DNA of 64,000 nucleotides from an uncultured Spirochaetaceae bacterium (GCA_944389505.1 CALXMP010000002.1:124001-188000), one strand, 5' to 3'; positions 1-9,272 are shown, counted from the first letter of the stretch. A program made the numbers and translations. The notes: generated by a model not told the origin, from the sequence alone.

Positions 1-1247
1 CCGAGAAGGAGTGACCTGAGGTATTCATCCCTGAGATTGCCAGGCTTCACCTTCAGTCTTATGTAGCGGTTGTCAGGATTTGCAGTGCTGAATACGATGC
101 TGTCGCTTCCGACCATCTCGAGGATACGGAGATTATGGCTTGTGAATATCAGCTGCCCCTTTGCTCCGCTTTCGAATACAGATATCAGCTCACCAAGGAG
201 GAATTCGAAGATTGATGCATCGAACTCATCGATGACAAGGCAGACAGATCTTGAGTTATATACGGCAAGAAGGCATGAGAGCAGGGAGATGATCTTTATG
301 ATGCCGACCGATTCCGAGCGTAGCGGTATCGGAGTATCGTTCTTGTACGATACAATCTCGACAGCAACACCCCTGTGTCCTTCTGCTGTAAGCTCATCGC
401 CGACCTTGTATATACCTATCCTCAGCCGCGGTACGATTGCGGAGAGTACCTTGTTCATCTCGTCTATGAGATTGCCAAGGAATTCCTCCTCCTCTCTGGA
501 TATGACCGCCGGCTTTGATATATCCAGCAGAATACGGCCCTTTACAGGCTTTCCGTCCTTTATCTGCTGGTATGATATCCTGAGTATCCCTCCGCTGAGG
601 CCCGAGTCATCTGCAGCAAGAACGATGAACGATGTATCCGCATAGCTTTTCAGCACTTTGACCTCTGGCATGGCTTCCGAGAGGATGGGGAAGGCCGCAT
701 CGGCTCCGAATATGAAGGAAATATCCTCCTTCTCAGCCATGCGCATCGCGACCATCAGATCAAGCGCCGCATCCTTTCCGCTTGCTTTCAGTTCTTTCAT
801 CGCAGATGCAGGGGCAAGCTTCCTGTCCCCCCGTGTGAATGATATAAGGAGCTTCTCACGCTTTCCTGCATCCTTCCTGTAGAGGGATTCGGATGCTATC
901 GCAGCAGAGCCCATATCATTCCTGATCTCGAACTCATAGCGGATGATGCAGATCCTGTTCCCATTATCATCTTCGATGGAGAAGGAGAGAGACAGAGCAG
1001 CACTGTCGCTGTCTATATTGATGTAATCATAGCTCTTTCCCGGAAGTTCCTCCCCGGTCATGATGCGCTGCATAAGACCGAGGGCCTCTATCGCGGCGCT
1101 CTTTCCTGATCCGTTCTGCCCGTATATGCCGAGGATATCGGGGGTGGGGGAGCTATGGAGGAATGAAGGCATGGAGAATGAGCCATTCCTTACATTCCTG
1201 AAGTTCCTGAGCCTGAGCTCCGCGATCCTTATATCATACCTATCCAA
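1..1247 (-). CDS. AAA family ATPase, COG1106/AbiLii-like (partial)
   Basis: The reading frame runs from 1247 off the left edge of the window, so the C-terminus is missing. The N-terminal part has a Walker A motif (GQNGSGKS, about residues 43-50) after an RLRNFRNV strand typical of RecF/SMC-like ATPases. Near the visible end there is a Walker B-like stretch (CLVIDEFDAS) followed by an ABC-type SHNLRIL histidine switch. This is the arrangement of COG1106 ATPases, some of which pair with a RloB-type partner in abortive-infection loci; any partner would lie outside the window. The only start in frame after the preceding stop is TTG at 1247, overlapping the upstream gene's TAG by 8 bases, so translation is probably coupled. 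The fold is clear; a defence role is inference. Confidence 0.75.
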   Translation of the reverse strand, partial: MDRYDIRIAELRLRNFRNVRNGSFSMPSFLHSSPTPDILGIYGQNGSGKSAAIEALGLMQRIMTGEELPGKSYDYINIDSDSAALSLSFSIEDDNGNRICIIRYEFEIRNDMGSAAIASESLYRKDAGKREKLLISFTRGDRKLAPASAMKELKASGKDAALDLMVAMRMAEKEDISFIFGADAAFPILSEAMPEVKVLKSYADTSFIVLAADDSGLSGGILRISYQQIKDGKPVKGRILLDISKPAVISREEEEFLGNLIDEMNKVLSAIVPRLRIGIYKVGDELTAEGHRGVAVEIVSYKNDTPIPLRSESVGIIKIISLLSCLLAVYNSRSVCLVIDEFDASIFEFLLGELISVFESGAKGQLIFTSHNLRILEMVGSDSIVFSTANPDNRYIRLKVKPGNLRDEYLRSLLL

Positions 1248-1635
1248 AAGTCACCGTCCTGGGAGGTTCCGTGAATGATGAGAAGGTCGCTGTGGCATTC
1301 TTAAGGTAGAAGACCTCGGTGTTCCCGTCATCCTCGCTGTACATCGCCCGCAGCTCCGGATAATCATCAAGCACCGCCTTTCGTGCCTCCCTCCTGTCAT
1401 CCTCGACAGCTTCAGCCTGTATCCTCAGCCATCTGCCGTCCATGAACGCGCAGATCTCAAGGCGTGGGTTGCTGTGGAGCTGCATCGATACGCTCTTTTT
1501 CTTTCCCGTCTGTATATAAAGCCTTCCCTCGAAGAGGGTAGCTGTGCCGAAAGGCCTGACCCTCGGCTGTCCGTTGTCGTCGGTGGCAAGGTAGTAAGTG
1601 CCCGCCTTCTTAAGGAATTCCATCACTTCTTCCAT
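1240..1635 (-). CDS. pyridoxamine 5'-phosphate oxidase-like flavin-binding protein
   Basis: A 131-residue split-barrel protein of the PNPOx-like/NimA-like class, which binds FMN or a related cofactor; the substrate cannot be told. Recognised by the N-terminal pattern FLKKAGTYYLATDDNGQPRVRPFG and later LYIQTGKKKSVSMQL and LEICAFMDGRWLRIQAEA, in the usual order and at the usual family length. An earlier ATG exists at 1671, but ATG 1635 is preceded by GGAGG at a proper distance and is preferred. It is cotranscribed with the ATPase downstream, whose TTG start overlaps its stop codon. No link in function between the two is evident. Confidence 0.8.
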   Translation of the reverse strand: MEEVMEFLKKAGTYYLATDDNGQPRVRPFGTATLFEGRLYIQTGKKKSVSMQLHSNPRLEICAFMDGRWLRIQAEAVEDDRREARKAVLDDYPELRAMYSEDDGNTEVFYLKNATATFSSFTEPPRTVTFG

Positions 1636-1705
1636 ATAGTGCCTCCATATCCATTGTATCACCATTTCCATCTGAAACTGTCTATGAAAGATGCTGAGAA
1701 CAGAT

Positions 1706-1738
1706 TATAATTACATTAAATCCACATAAAGGAGAAAA
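1706..1738 (+). promoter_or_regulatory. -10 box and strong SD of the nucleoside transporter operon
   Basis: TATAAT at 1706-1711 is a perfect -10. No good -35 is visible at 16-18 bases. AAAGGAG at about 1728-1734 lies the right distance before ATG 1741. Confidence 0.5.
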
Positions 1739-1740
1739 GC

Positions 1741-2769
1741 ATGAAGAGACTACTTGCAATGACCATTGTACTAGTGATGGCATTCGGCCTTTCCGCATCC
1801 GGAAGCAGTGAGAGCGCTGCTGATGACGGAACGTTCAAGATTGCTCTCATCATCGAGAATACAATAGATGATAAGGGCTGGTGCCAGTCGATGCATGATG
1901 GTATTACACAGGCTATCGCGGCGATGCCGGACAAGAAGATCGAGTATTCATACTCTGAGAAGATGCTTCCTGTCGATGCAGGTTCCATCGCACGCCAGTA
2001 TGTTGCTGACGGCTATGACCTCATCATCGCTCATGGTGCACAGTACAAGAACTTTGTTCTTGAGATGGCTGATGAGTTCCCAGATGTATCATTCGCATTC
2101 GGAACATCCTCCGAGATCGGGCCTGCCAATGTATTCACATACATGCCTGAGTCCGAGGAGACAGGATACATCAACGGACTTATCGCAGGTACGGACACAA
2201 AGGTCAACATCGTTGGTCTCGTAGGCCCTGTTGATTCAGGTGATGCCGCACGCTATAACCGCGGCTATGTCCTCGGTGTACAGGCTGTCAATCCCGATGC
2301 GAAGATCCTTGTCGCACACACAGGTTCCTTCTCCGATTATGTTAAGTCCTCTGAGGTAGCAACATCCCAGCTCTCAAGCGGCGCTGACATGCTCACAGGT
2401 TCTTCCCAGCAGGCTATCGGAGCGCTCAGGGCAACTGCAGAGAGCCCGACAGCGATGTGGGTCGGCCAGGACCTTGCACAGCTCACGACAGAGGAAGGAA
2501 AGGCAAAGTGCATAGCAGCTTCCTCCTATAACTACGCAGCTGTCGTCATCGACCTCGTCAACAGAATCGAGAGCGGCGTTAAGGGCGGCGAATGCATCCC
2601 GATGAACTTCGCTAACGGCGGTTTCATATTCGAGTACAACCCAGCACTCGAGGCAGAGTGGGTATCCCCAGAGCTCAAGGAGCTCGTAGCTTCCACGATC
2701 GAGTCCTTCAAGGCCGATCCGGACGGAACACTCGCAGACTGGGCGGATGTGGACTATTCCACTCTCTGA
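1741..2769 (+). CDS. BMP-family (PnrA-like) nucleoside-binding protein of an ABC transporter
   Basis: Periplasmic binding protein, 342 residues, of the BMP/PnrA/NupN family, which captures purine nucleosides. After a hydrophobic signal peptide ending GLSASGSSES, the mature protein starts with FKIALIIENTIDDKGWCQSMHDGI, and carries the family landmarks YDLIIAHGAQY, DVSFAFGTSSE and NVFTYMPESEETGYINGLIAG. PnrA of Treponema is a lipoprotein, but here no cysteine is present in the signal region, so a soluble periplasmic form is inferred. It heads an operon with a dual-ATPase subunit and two permeases. A hairpin just after the stop codon probably lowers expression of the membrane parts relative to this protein. 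Confidence 0.9.
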   Translation: MKRLLAMTIVLVMAFGLSASGSSESAADDGTFKIALIIENTIDDKGWCQSMHDGITQAIAAMPDKKIEYSYSEKMLPVDAGSIARQYVADGYDLIIAHGAQYKNFVLEMADEFPDVSFAFGTSSEIGPANVFTYMPESEETGYINGLIAGTDTKVNIVGLVGPVDSGDAARYNRGYVLGVQAVNPDAKILVAHTGSFSDYVKSSEVATSQLSSGADMLTGSSQQAIGALRATAESPTAMWVGQDLAQLTTEEGKAKCIAASSYNYAAVVIDLVNRIESGVKGGECIPMNFANGGFIFEYNPALEAEWVSPELKELVASTIESFKADPDGTLADWADVDYSTL

Positions 2770-2781
2770 TAACAACTTACC

Positions 2782-2805
2782 GAGGCAGGTGTCTTTACCT
2801 GCCTC
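2782..2805 (+). terminator. intercistronic hairpin after the binding-protein gene
   Basis: A perfect 9-bp stem (GAGGCAGGT / ACCTGCCTC) with a 6-base loop starts 12 bases after the binding-protein stop. It is followed by a T-rich but interrupted tail, so partial termination or mRNA 3'-end protection is likelier than full termination, as often seen between a binding protein and its ABC subunits. Confidence 0.7.
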
Positions 2806-2820
2806 AATCTTTCTCAGGCT

Positions 2821-4338
2821 ATGGACAATAAGATCAGAAGTCTCCGGATGGAGCACATAACAAAGCGTTTTCCCGGAGTCCTTGCTTCCGATGATATCTC
2901 GATAAGCGTCGGAGAGGGGGAGGTTCTTGCTCTCGTCGGTGAGAATGGAGCAGGAAAGACAACGCTTATGAACATCCTCATGGGTCTCTATCAGAGCGAT
3001 GAGGGTCGTATTCTAATAAATGACAAGGAAGTGCGCTTCCGCGGTCCTGAAGATGCATTCAAGGCAGGACTGGGGATGGTGCATCAGACATATATGCTCG
3101 TCCATAATATGACGGTACTGGAGAATATCGCTCTGGGCTACAAGAGTGCCTGGAAGCATACGAGCATCGATATGGGCGAGGTAAGGGACAGGATCAATGA
3201 GATTTCCTCTAGATATGGTCTTCTGGTAAATCCCGATGCGTATATCTGGCAGCTCTCGGTAGGTGAGCAGCAGAGGGTAGAGCTTGTGAAGACTCTCTGC
3301 CTTGGAGCAAGGTTCCTGATTCTCGATGAGCCTACATCGGCACTTACTCCGCAGGAGACGGATGAGCTCATCGTTCTTCTGAAGAACATGAAGAACGAGC
3401 TTCCGATCATCTTCATCTCCCATAAGCTCCAGGAGGTCAAGGCGCTTTCGAACAAGGTCACGATTCTCCGCCATGGAAAGGTCGTATTCTCTGGCAATAC
3501 CGATGATTACTCCTCGCAGGAGATCGCTGCGAAGATGACGGGCCATGAGATCGTTCTTCCACGGAACAAGGCAGAGAATAAGAGCGGAGAGACTGCGCTG
3601 GAGATTGACAGTATCACCGTCATGTCTGATATGAAGACAAAGGCCCTCGACGGCTTCTCGCTCTCGATAAAGGCAGGGGAGATCGTAGGGCTTGCAGGTG
3701 TCTCCGGAAACGGGCAGAGGGAGCTTGCCGAGGCGATAAACGGACTGAGGCACACAGCGAGCGGAAGGATCGTGCTCCATGGCAAGGAGATTCAGAACCT
3801 CTCGCCGCATGATGTCATAGCATCGGGTATGGGATATATCCCTGAAGAGCGCAATACCGAGGGCATCGTTCCTTCATTCTCAATCATGGAGAATCTCGTT
3901 CTGAAGGATATCTCCACAGAGAAGTTCTCCGATAAAGGCATCGTGAAGAAGAAGGAAGAGGAGGCCAATGCTGAGCGCCTTGTCGAGGGCTTCGATATAA
4001 GATGCCCCGGCATCATGACCGCAGCAGGTTCGCTCTCCGGAGGTAATATCCAGAAGGTCATCCTTGCCCGTGAGCTGGACAGGAAGCCGAAATTCCTCGT
4101 TGCTGTCTATCCGACCCGCGGACTCGATATGGGAGCTGTGGAGTTCATTCATCAGCGCCTTCTTGAGATAAGGGAGAGCGGCATAGGCATCCTTCTCATC
4201 TCCGAGGAGCTCGAGGAGATCATGAATCTCTCCGATAGAATAGCTGTCATCTACAAAGGAACCGTACAGAAGGTCCTCAGGCAGGATGAGGCAACTAAGG
4301 AGAGGCTCGGAATACTTATGGCGGGGGTGAAGGAATGA
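2821..4338 (+). CDS. nucleoside ABC transporter ATPase, double nucleotide-binding domain
   Basis: A 505-residue fused ATPase like NupO/PnrC and RbsA. The first domain has a full Walker A (GENGAGKTT, about residues 40-48), signature SVGEQQRVEL and Walker B FLILDEPTSALT. The second has a degenerate Walker A (GVSGNGQREL), signature LSGGNIQKVILAREL and YPTRGLDMGA, which is the normal asymmetry of this family, so ATP hydrolysis is probably carried by one site. It energises uptake through the two permeases that follow. No clear Shine-Dalgarno precedes ATG 2821; the hairpin upstream may affect its expression. Its stop overlaps the next start as ATGA. Confidence 0.93.
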   Translation: MDNKIRSLRMEHITKRFPGVLASDDISISVGEGEVLALVGENGAGKTTLMNILMGLYQSDEGRILINDKEVRFRGPEDAFKAGLGMVHQTYMLVHNMTVLENIALGYKSAWKHTSIDMGEVRDRINEISSRYGLLVNPDAYIWQLSVGEQQRVELVKTLCLGARFLILDEPTSALTPQETDELIVLLKNMKNELPIIFISHKLQEVKALSNKVTILRHGKVVFSGNTDDYSSQEIAAKMTGHEIVLPRNKAENKSGETALEIDSITVMSDMKTKALDGFSLSIKAGEIVGLAGVSGNGQRELAEAINGLRHTASGRIVLHGKEIQNLSPHDVIASGMGYIPEERNTEGIVPSFSIMENLVLKDISTEKFSDKGIVKKKEEEANAERLVEGFDIRCPGIMTAAGSLSGGNIQKVILARELDRKPKFLVAVYPTRGLDMGAVEFIHQRLLEIRESGIGILLISEELEEIMNLSDRIAVIYKGTVQKVLRQDEATKERLGILMAGVKE

Positions 4339-5420
4339 CAAGAGGTTTCAGGATTGCCTTCAAGGCAGCCATAATACTGATAGCGATCATAGCGGCGGTC
4401 CTCATCGCCTCCATGATACTCTGGCTTATAGGAGCAAAGGTCGGTGCGACATTCTACACTATCTGCATCGCGCCGCTTACGAACATGCTCCATATCTCTG
4501 AGGTCATGATCAGGGCAATACCGCTCTGCATCATCGCAATCGGAATATCGGTAGCATACAGATCGGGAATCATAAACATCGGAGCTGAAGGACAGATGGC
4601 TATGGGAATCCTTGCATTCACAGGCGTTGCTCTTGCTTTTCCCGATGTTCCACGTCCGCTTCTCCTGCCTCTTGCGCTCCTTGCATCGGTCATAGGAGGA
4701 GGTGTTTGGGGCTATATTCCTGGCATACTGAGGGCAAAGCTCAATGTCTCGGAGCTCCTTTCAACCGTTATGCTCAACTACATCGCGGCCCAGTTCTATT
4801 CCCTCTGCCTCCGCACTATCTATCTCGATCCGGCGGAGAAGGTATACGGGACAGGAACCCCGCAGTCGATGAGGCTTACAGAGAATGTCTGGCTCGGACG
4901 CATCACAGGCCGTCTGCATTATGGTGTGCTCATCGCTTTGGTGCTTGCTGTGCTTATCTACATCCTCATGTGGAAGACCACGACGGGCTTCAGAATGAGA
5001 GCTTCCGGATCCGGAGCTCGTGCGGCGCGCTATGCAGGTATCAGCGTTGGATTCTATGCAGCGCTTTCGATGGCTATCTCCGGTGCGTTCGCAGGCCTTG
5101 CAGGCGGTATAGAGCTTGCGGGTGTCCACAGAAGGGCAATCGAAGGAATAACGAACAACTATGGCTTCTCTGGTGTTGTCGTTGCTCTCTTCGGAGGTCT
5201 CCATCCATTTGGTATCATTCCCGCATCGTTCTTCTTCGGCCTGATGATCTACGGAGCGACGCTCGCACCATCAAAGGTCGGGGTTCCAGCGAACATTGTT
5301 CAGGTAATGCAGGGAATCATAATCATCGTCATCGTCACAGCGCAGATGGTGCTGTCGAACACGTATTTCCAGGACAGGGTCTGGAGAAAGTACCAGAGCC
5401 TGAGGAAGAAGGAGGCCTGA
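4335..5420 (+). CDS. nucleoside ABC transporter permease 1 (NupP/PnrD-like)
   Basis: A 361-residue polytopic inner-membrane protein of the BPD_transp_2 class. It begins with a long hydrophobic helix (about residues 11-35) and contains IPLCIIAIGISVAYRSGIIN and IGAEGQMAMGILAF, which mark the YufP/NupP type, followed by LNVSELLSTVMLNYIA and GFRMRASGSGARAARYAGI, the coupling loop to the ATPase. Length and motif order match the family. Start overlaps the ATPase stop by four bases; the second permease follows after one base. Confidence 0.92.
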   Translation: MTRGFRIAFKAAIILIAIIAAVLIASMILWLIGAKVGATFYTICIAPLTNMLHISEVMIRAIPLCIIAIGISVAYRSGIINIGAEGQMAMGILAFTGVALAFPDVPRPLLLPLALLASVIGGGVWGYIPGILRAKLNVSELLSTVMLNYIAAQFYSLCLRTIYLDPAEKVYGTGTPQSMRLTENVWLGRITGRLHYGVLIALVLAVLIYILMWKTTTGFRMRASGSGARAARYAGISVGFYAALSMAISGAFAGLAGGIELAGVHRRAIEGITNNYGFSGVVVALFGGLHPFGIIPASFFFGLMIYGATLAPSKVGVPANIVQVMQGIIIIVIVTAQMVLSNTYFQDRVWRKYQSLRKKEA

Positions 5421-5421
5421 T

Positions 5422-6369
5422 ATGCTCGATATCCTTACGAATATGCTTTCGATGTGCATACCGTTCTCCGTTGCTCTCCTTCTCGCATCGATCGGTGAGA
5501 TGTTCAATCAGAGGGCTGGTGTATTCAATCTTGGCTGCGAGGGTGTTATGGCCATGGGTGCCTTCATCGGCATGCTCATCCCGTTCGCGGCAGGTGGCGG
5601 TGGCGCTGTATCGCAGTGGTACAATGTCATGGGCTTCATCGCAGCAGCGGTGCTTGGAGCTGTTTTCGGCATAATATTCGCTGTCATCACAGTCACATTC
5701 CGCGCGCCCCAGGGCATTGCAGGCATCGGACTCCAGATGTTCGGAGTAGGAACTGCAGGAACGCTCTTCAGGCACTTCGTAGGCGGAACGCAGTCGATTC
5801 CCGGTATCCCTGATTTCGATATCCCGCTTCTTTCGAAGATCCCGTTCATCGGAGATGTCTTCTTCTCCCACAATGTCATGGCGTATCTTGCATACCTCTT
5901 TATCCCGGTTGCGATGTACATACTCTTCAAGACCCCCTGGGGGCTGAAGGTCAGGGCTGCGGGAACGAATCCGAGAGCTGCTGACTCGATGGGAATCAAT
6001 GTGACGAGGACGCGCTATGAGGCGCTTATGCTTGGCGGAGCGCTTGCAGGCCTTGCCGGGGCTTACCTCTCGATAGCCCAGGCGAAGATGTTCTCCGATA
6101 CGCTTATATCGGGACGCGGCTTCATCGCTGTGGCACTTGTCTACTTCGGACACTGGCATCCGATCCAGATCATGGGAGGCGCTCTGCTCTTCACGTTCGC
6201 TCAGACATTCCAGACAATCATACAGAGCATGGGAATCTCATTCCCGTATGAGCTCGCTGTTATGCTTCCGTACGTGCTTGTCATCGTCGTCCTCTCCTTC
6301 ACATCAAAGGATCAGACGATGGCTCCATCCTCTCTCGGAAAGCCATTCAACAGAGAGATCAGAACCTGA
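5422..6369 (+). CDS. nucleoside ABC transporter permease 2 (NupQ/PnrE-like)
   Basis: A 315-residue membrane permease, the second half of the translocation pore. Landmarks are FNQRAGVFNLGCEGVMAMGAF near residue 30, LKVRAAGTNPRAADSMGINV in the cytoplasmic coupling loop, and GRGFIAVALVYFGHWHPIQIMGGALLF near the C-terminus, all typical of the NupQ type. An AGGAGG site sits inside the end of the previous gene. With the binding protein, ATPase and permease 1 this completes a four-gene nucleoside importer. A GC-rich hairpin follows the stop. Confidence 0.92.
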   Translation: MLDILTNMLSMCIPFSVALLLASIGEMFNQRAGVFNLGCEGVMAMGAFIGMLIPFAAGGGGAVSQWYNVMGFIAAAVLGAVFGIIFAVITVTFRAPQGIAGIGLQMFGVGTAGTLFRHFVGGTQSIPGIPDFDIPLLSKIPFIGDVFFSHNVMAYLAYLFIPVAMYILFKTPWGLKVRAAGTNPRAADSMGINVTRTRYEALMLGGALAGLAGAYLSIAQAKMFSDTLISGRGFIAVALVYFGHWHPIQIMGGALLFTFAQTFQTIIQSMGISFPYELAVMLPYVLVIVVLSFTSKDQTMAPSSLGKPFNREIRT

Positions 6370-6384
6370 TTATATGTATGTATT

Positions 6385-6404
6385 CCGGGCAGGCTCCTGC
6401 CCGG
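6385..6404 (+). terminator. hairpin ending the nucleoside transporter operon
   Basis: CCGGGCAGG and CCTGCCCGG form a perfect stem 16 bases after the last permease. The tail lacks a T run, so it is a terminator-like hairpin rather than a textbook intrinsic terminator. Confidence 0.6.
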
Positions 6405-6538
6405 AGCATTCCTTCCTCAATCTTCCTTCGATTTCATTTTGGTATAAAGCAGAAAATCCAGGATTTTTCATTTTCCCCGATTCTTATATCTTGCATCGTC
6501 ATGTCTTCTTGCAGTAATACTTCTCCGGAGAATTTTCT

Positions 6539-7888
6539 ATGGCTGTGGAACTGACCAAAGGACGACCTATAAGCGTTATCATTCGATTCGTGATACCTGT
6601 CATAGGCGGGAATCTCTTCCAGCTCTTCTATACGATTGCCGATACGCTTATTGTCGGACAGACGATAGGCGAGAATGCGCTTGCCGCAGTCGGATCGACT
6701 ACCGTATTCATCTACTTCATCCTCTGCTTCATCCAGGGACTTACATCGGGATTCTCGATAATCCTCGGACAGCGCTTCGGACGTGGGGATATGGAGGCTG
6801 TAAAGAGATCGGTCATCGCCTCGGTCTATATCTCCATCGCTGTCACAGTCATCATAACGGCTATCACATGCTCAATGGTTCCCGTTATCGTCAGGCTGAT
6901 GAAGATCCCTGAGGAGATATCGCAGGATGCATCCGTATACCTCCTTGTCGTGCTTGCAGGCACCGGAGCTACGGTATTCTACAATCTTATATCGAATATA
7001 CTCAGGGCGCTCGGGGACAGCCGCATACCGCTTGTCTATCTGATATTCTCCTCCCTCCTCAATGTCATTCTCGACATAGTGTTCATCGTTCCATTCGGAA
7101 TGGGTGTTGGGGGTGCAGCATTGGCAACGGTCCTGTCTCAGCTCCTTGCTGCGATTCTCTCCGCTGTCTCTGCGCTACGGCATTACCCTGTGCTGAGGAT
7201 TGAGAGGATGTACTGGAGAGCTGACAGACAGAGCATCATGCAGAATCTCCATGTCGGATTCATCATGGGCTTCCAGATGTCCGTGATGTGCATCGGGCAG
7301 CTTGTAATGCAGGCATCGGTGAATAAGCTAGGAACATATGCCATCGCAGGCTATACGGCTGCAACGAAGGTGGACCAGCTCTCTTCGCTTGTGAACCATT
7401 CATTCCTGACTGCAGTCTCCGCATATACAGCGCAGAACTACGGGGCAGGGAAGGTCGACAGGATAAGCAGGGGGATATGGTCATCGCTTCTTATAGCCGA
7501 GGTTGCCGATTTCATCATGATCGGCATAATACTCCTCGTCCAGCCATTCGTCGTGCCGATGTTCGTCTCAGATGCCTCTCCAGAGGTCTTTGCCTATGCT
7601 TCGGATTTCTTCCTTATAACGCTTCCTTTCTATCCTCTTCTCGGGGTACTATGCGTATACAGGACGGCCGTTCAGTCCATGGGCAATTCATGGGCTCCGT
7701 TCACGGCCTGTATAATAGAGCTGGTGGCAAGATGCTCTGCTTCGATCATCTTCGGAGCGATATTCGGCTATCGCGGCGTCGTTTTCTCCACGCCGTTTGC
7801 CTGGATCGGAGCCGATCTTCTTGTCATTCCCGTCTATGCTTTCATGATAAGGAAGCTGAAGAAGACCGGGATTGTCGCCAGGATCTGA
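6539..7888 (+). CDS. MATE family efflux transporter
   Basis: A 449-residue, 12-helix antiporter of the MATE family, expected to export drugs or cationic metabolites in exchange for Na+ or H+. It starts with KGRPISVIIRFVIPVIGGNLFQLFYTIADTLIVGQTIG, the classic first helix and D/G pattern, has a second-half repeat from about residue 230 (NLHVGFIMGFQMSVMCIGQL), and FYNLISNILRALGDSRIP at the end of the first half. Length is normal. CGGAG precedes ATG 6539. The methyltransferase gene follows closely. A second, different MATE gene lies at 13.3-14.7 kb. The substrate is unknown. Confidence 0.9.
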   Translation: MAVELTKGRPISVIIRFVIPVIGGNLFQLFYTIADTLIVGQTIGENALAAVGSTTVFIYFILCFIQGLTSGFSIILGQRFGRGDMEAVKRSVIASVYISIAVTVIITAITCSMVPVIVRLMKIPEEISQDASVYLLVVLAGTGATVFYNLISNILRALGDSRIPLVYLIFSSLLNVILDIVFIVPFGMGVGGAALATVLSQLLAAILSAVSALRHYPVLRIERMYWRADRQSIMQNLHVGFIMGFQMSVMCIGQLVMQASVNKLGTYAIAGYTAATKVDQLSSLVNHSFLTAVSAYTAQNYGAGKVDRISRGIWSSLLIAEVADFIMIGIILLVQPFVVPMFVSDASPEVFAYASDFFLITLPFYPLLGVLCVYRTAVQSMGNSWAPFTACIIELVARCSASIIFGAIFGYRGVVFSTPFAWIGADLLVIPVYAFMIRKLKKTGIVARI

Positions 7889-7898
7889 TGGAGGGACT

Positions 7899-9059
7899 AT
7901 GAGGAAGGGCAGGAGCTGTCCTCTTTCTGGACGCTGCGGCGGATGCATATATGCTAATATCGATTACCGCGATGAGCTGATGGATAAATTCCATCTCGAA
8001 TCAAGGCTGCTTGAGCGGTATGGCAGGGTCTATCCCGTGCTGCCTGCAGATCCTATTACTGGATACAGGTGCAAGGTCCAGGCTGTATGCGGAACAGAGA
8101 ACGGGAAGCTTGTCACGGGAATCTACCGCAGGGGAACGCATAAGCTCATACCTGTGAAGCGCTGCATGGTCGAGGATGAGAGGGCTGCGGCTGTGCTGAA
8201 TACAATCAGGACGCTTTCCGGGCGCTATGGCATCTCATCATATGACGAGGATCTCTTCACCGGCGATCTCAGGCATGTTCTGATAAGGCTTGCAGCCCAT
8301 GCCGATGAGGCGATGGTCGTCCTTGTCCACGGTTCTCCTTCGATTCCCCATGTCTCCGACCTTGCCGCAGCAATCCATCAGAAGCATCCGTTCGTCAAAA
8401 CTGTCGCGACAGTGCGTAACAATGGGAAGACAAGCATGGTCATACCCGATGATGCTGATATCCGCATAATCTATGGAAAGGGCTATATAACGGATAGGCT
8501 CTGCGGTCTGAAGTTCAGAATATCCCCAGGATCGTTCTATCAGGTCAATCCATACATGGCTGAGAGACTGTACAGGATAGCTATGAATATGGCCCAGCTC
8601 AGGGATGATGACGTTGTGATAGACGCATACTCCGGTACCGGCACGATATCATTGATAGCGGCATCAAGCTTCAGGGGGCAGGTTATTGGTATCGAAAGCT
8701 CCCCACAGGCTGTCCTGGATGCCCTGATAAACGCAAAGGAGAACGGGATAGCCAATGCATCATTCATCGAGGGCGATGCGCCAAAGGTGATAAAGGAGAT
8801 GGCTAAGAGGGGAGAGCGGTGCTCCGTGCTCTTCCTTGATCCTCCTAGAAGCGGTGCCAGCGAGGAGTTCCTCGCATCCGCAGGAAGGATGGGGCCTGAG
8901 CGTATTGTGTATATCTCCTGCAATCCAGAGACGCTTGAGCGCGATCTAAGGTACATAAGGCGCTTCCTGCCATACAGCATAGATGCAATCCAGCCTGTCG
9001 ATATGTTCCCCGGTTCCGAGCATATTGAGACGGTTGTTATGCTCACTCGCCGTTTCTGA
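7899..9059 (+). CDS. 23S rRNA (uracil-5-)-methyltransferase, RumA/RlmCD-like without TRAM
   Basis: SAM-dependent RNA m5U methyltransferase, 386 residues. The N-terminus carries an iron-sulfur cluster motif (CPLSGRCGGC, residues 8-17) with a fourth cysteine further on (PVKRC), directly at the start, so the TRAM domain of RumA is missing. The catalytic half has SPGSFYQVNPYMAERLY, VIDAYSGTGTISL for SAM binding, FLDPPRSGA, and the nucleophile cysteine in YISCNPETLERDL. ATG 7899 is chosen because GGAGGG lies just before it; an upstream start would add nine unlikely residues. Which uridine (position 747 or 1939 type) is modified cannot be told. Confidence 0.88.
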   Translation: MRKGRSCPLSGRCGGCIYANIDYRDELMDKFHLESRLLERYGRVYPVLPADPITGYRCKVQAVCGTENGKLVTGIYRRGTHKLIPVKRCMVEDERAAAVLNTIRTLSGRYGISSYDEDLFTGDLRHVLIRLAAHADEAMVVLVHGSPSIPHVSDLAAAIHQKHPFVKTVATVRNNGKTSMVIPDDADIRIIYGKGYITDRLCGLKFRISPGSFYQVNPYMAERLYRIAMNMAQLRDDDVVIDAYSGTGTISLIAASSFRGQVIGIESSPQAVLDALINAKENGIANASFIEGDAPKVIKEMAKRGERCSVLFLDPPRSGASEEFLASAGRMGPERIVYISCNPETLERDLRYIRRFLPYSIDAIQPVDMFPGSEHIETVVMLTRRF

Positions 9060-9062
9060 TTC

Positions 9063-9091
9063 TTGCATAGGTCATACTCGCATTGTAGAAT
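9063..9091 (+). promoter_or_regulatory. promoter of the TPP riboswitch-thiC transcript
   Basis: TTGCAT at 9063-9068, a 17-base spacer, and TAGAAT at 9086-9091. Predicted start of RNA near 9098, just at the 5' edge of the riboswitch. Confidence 0.6.
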
Positions 9092-9097
9092 TCCTAG

Positions 9098-9185
9098 GTA
9101 TACGGGGAGCGTAAAAGCTGAGATTGAGTGCACCGCATTCTAAACCCATGGAACCTGTACGGATAATGCCGGCGTAGGGATTGAT
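9098..9185 (+). promoter_or_regulatory. TPP (THI element) riboswitch
   Basis: All conserved blocks of the THI element appear in order: GGGGAGC, GCTGAGATTG, ACCC, GAACCTG, GGATAATGCCGGCGTAGGGA. It lies directly upstream of thiC and should repress it when thiamine pyrophosphate is present. About 65 bases further down, CTCC at 9251-9254 can pair with GGAG in the thiC Shine-Dalgarno (9263-9266), so control of translation initiation is the likelier mode; no intrinsic terminator with a T run is seen between aptamer and gene. Confidence 0.93.
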
Positions 9186-9272
9186 GTTGATATTTATTCT
9201 TCTCAGGCATTGGTTTCTGGTGTGGCTATACGCCCTGGTCAGTCCGCTGACTCCCCTTATAAGGAGGATTGC

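Noticed and set aside
3013-3810. A 265-codon minus-strand frame inside the ABC ATPase gene
   Set aside because: Shadow frame; the plus strand encodes a full dual ATPase with all motifs.
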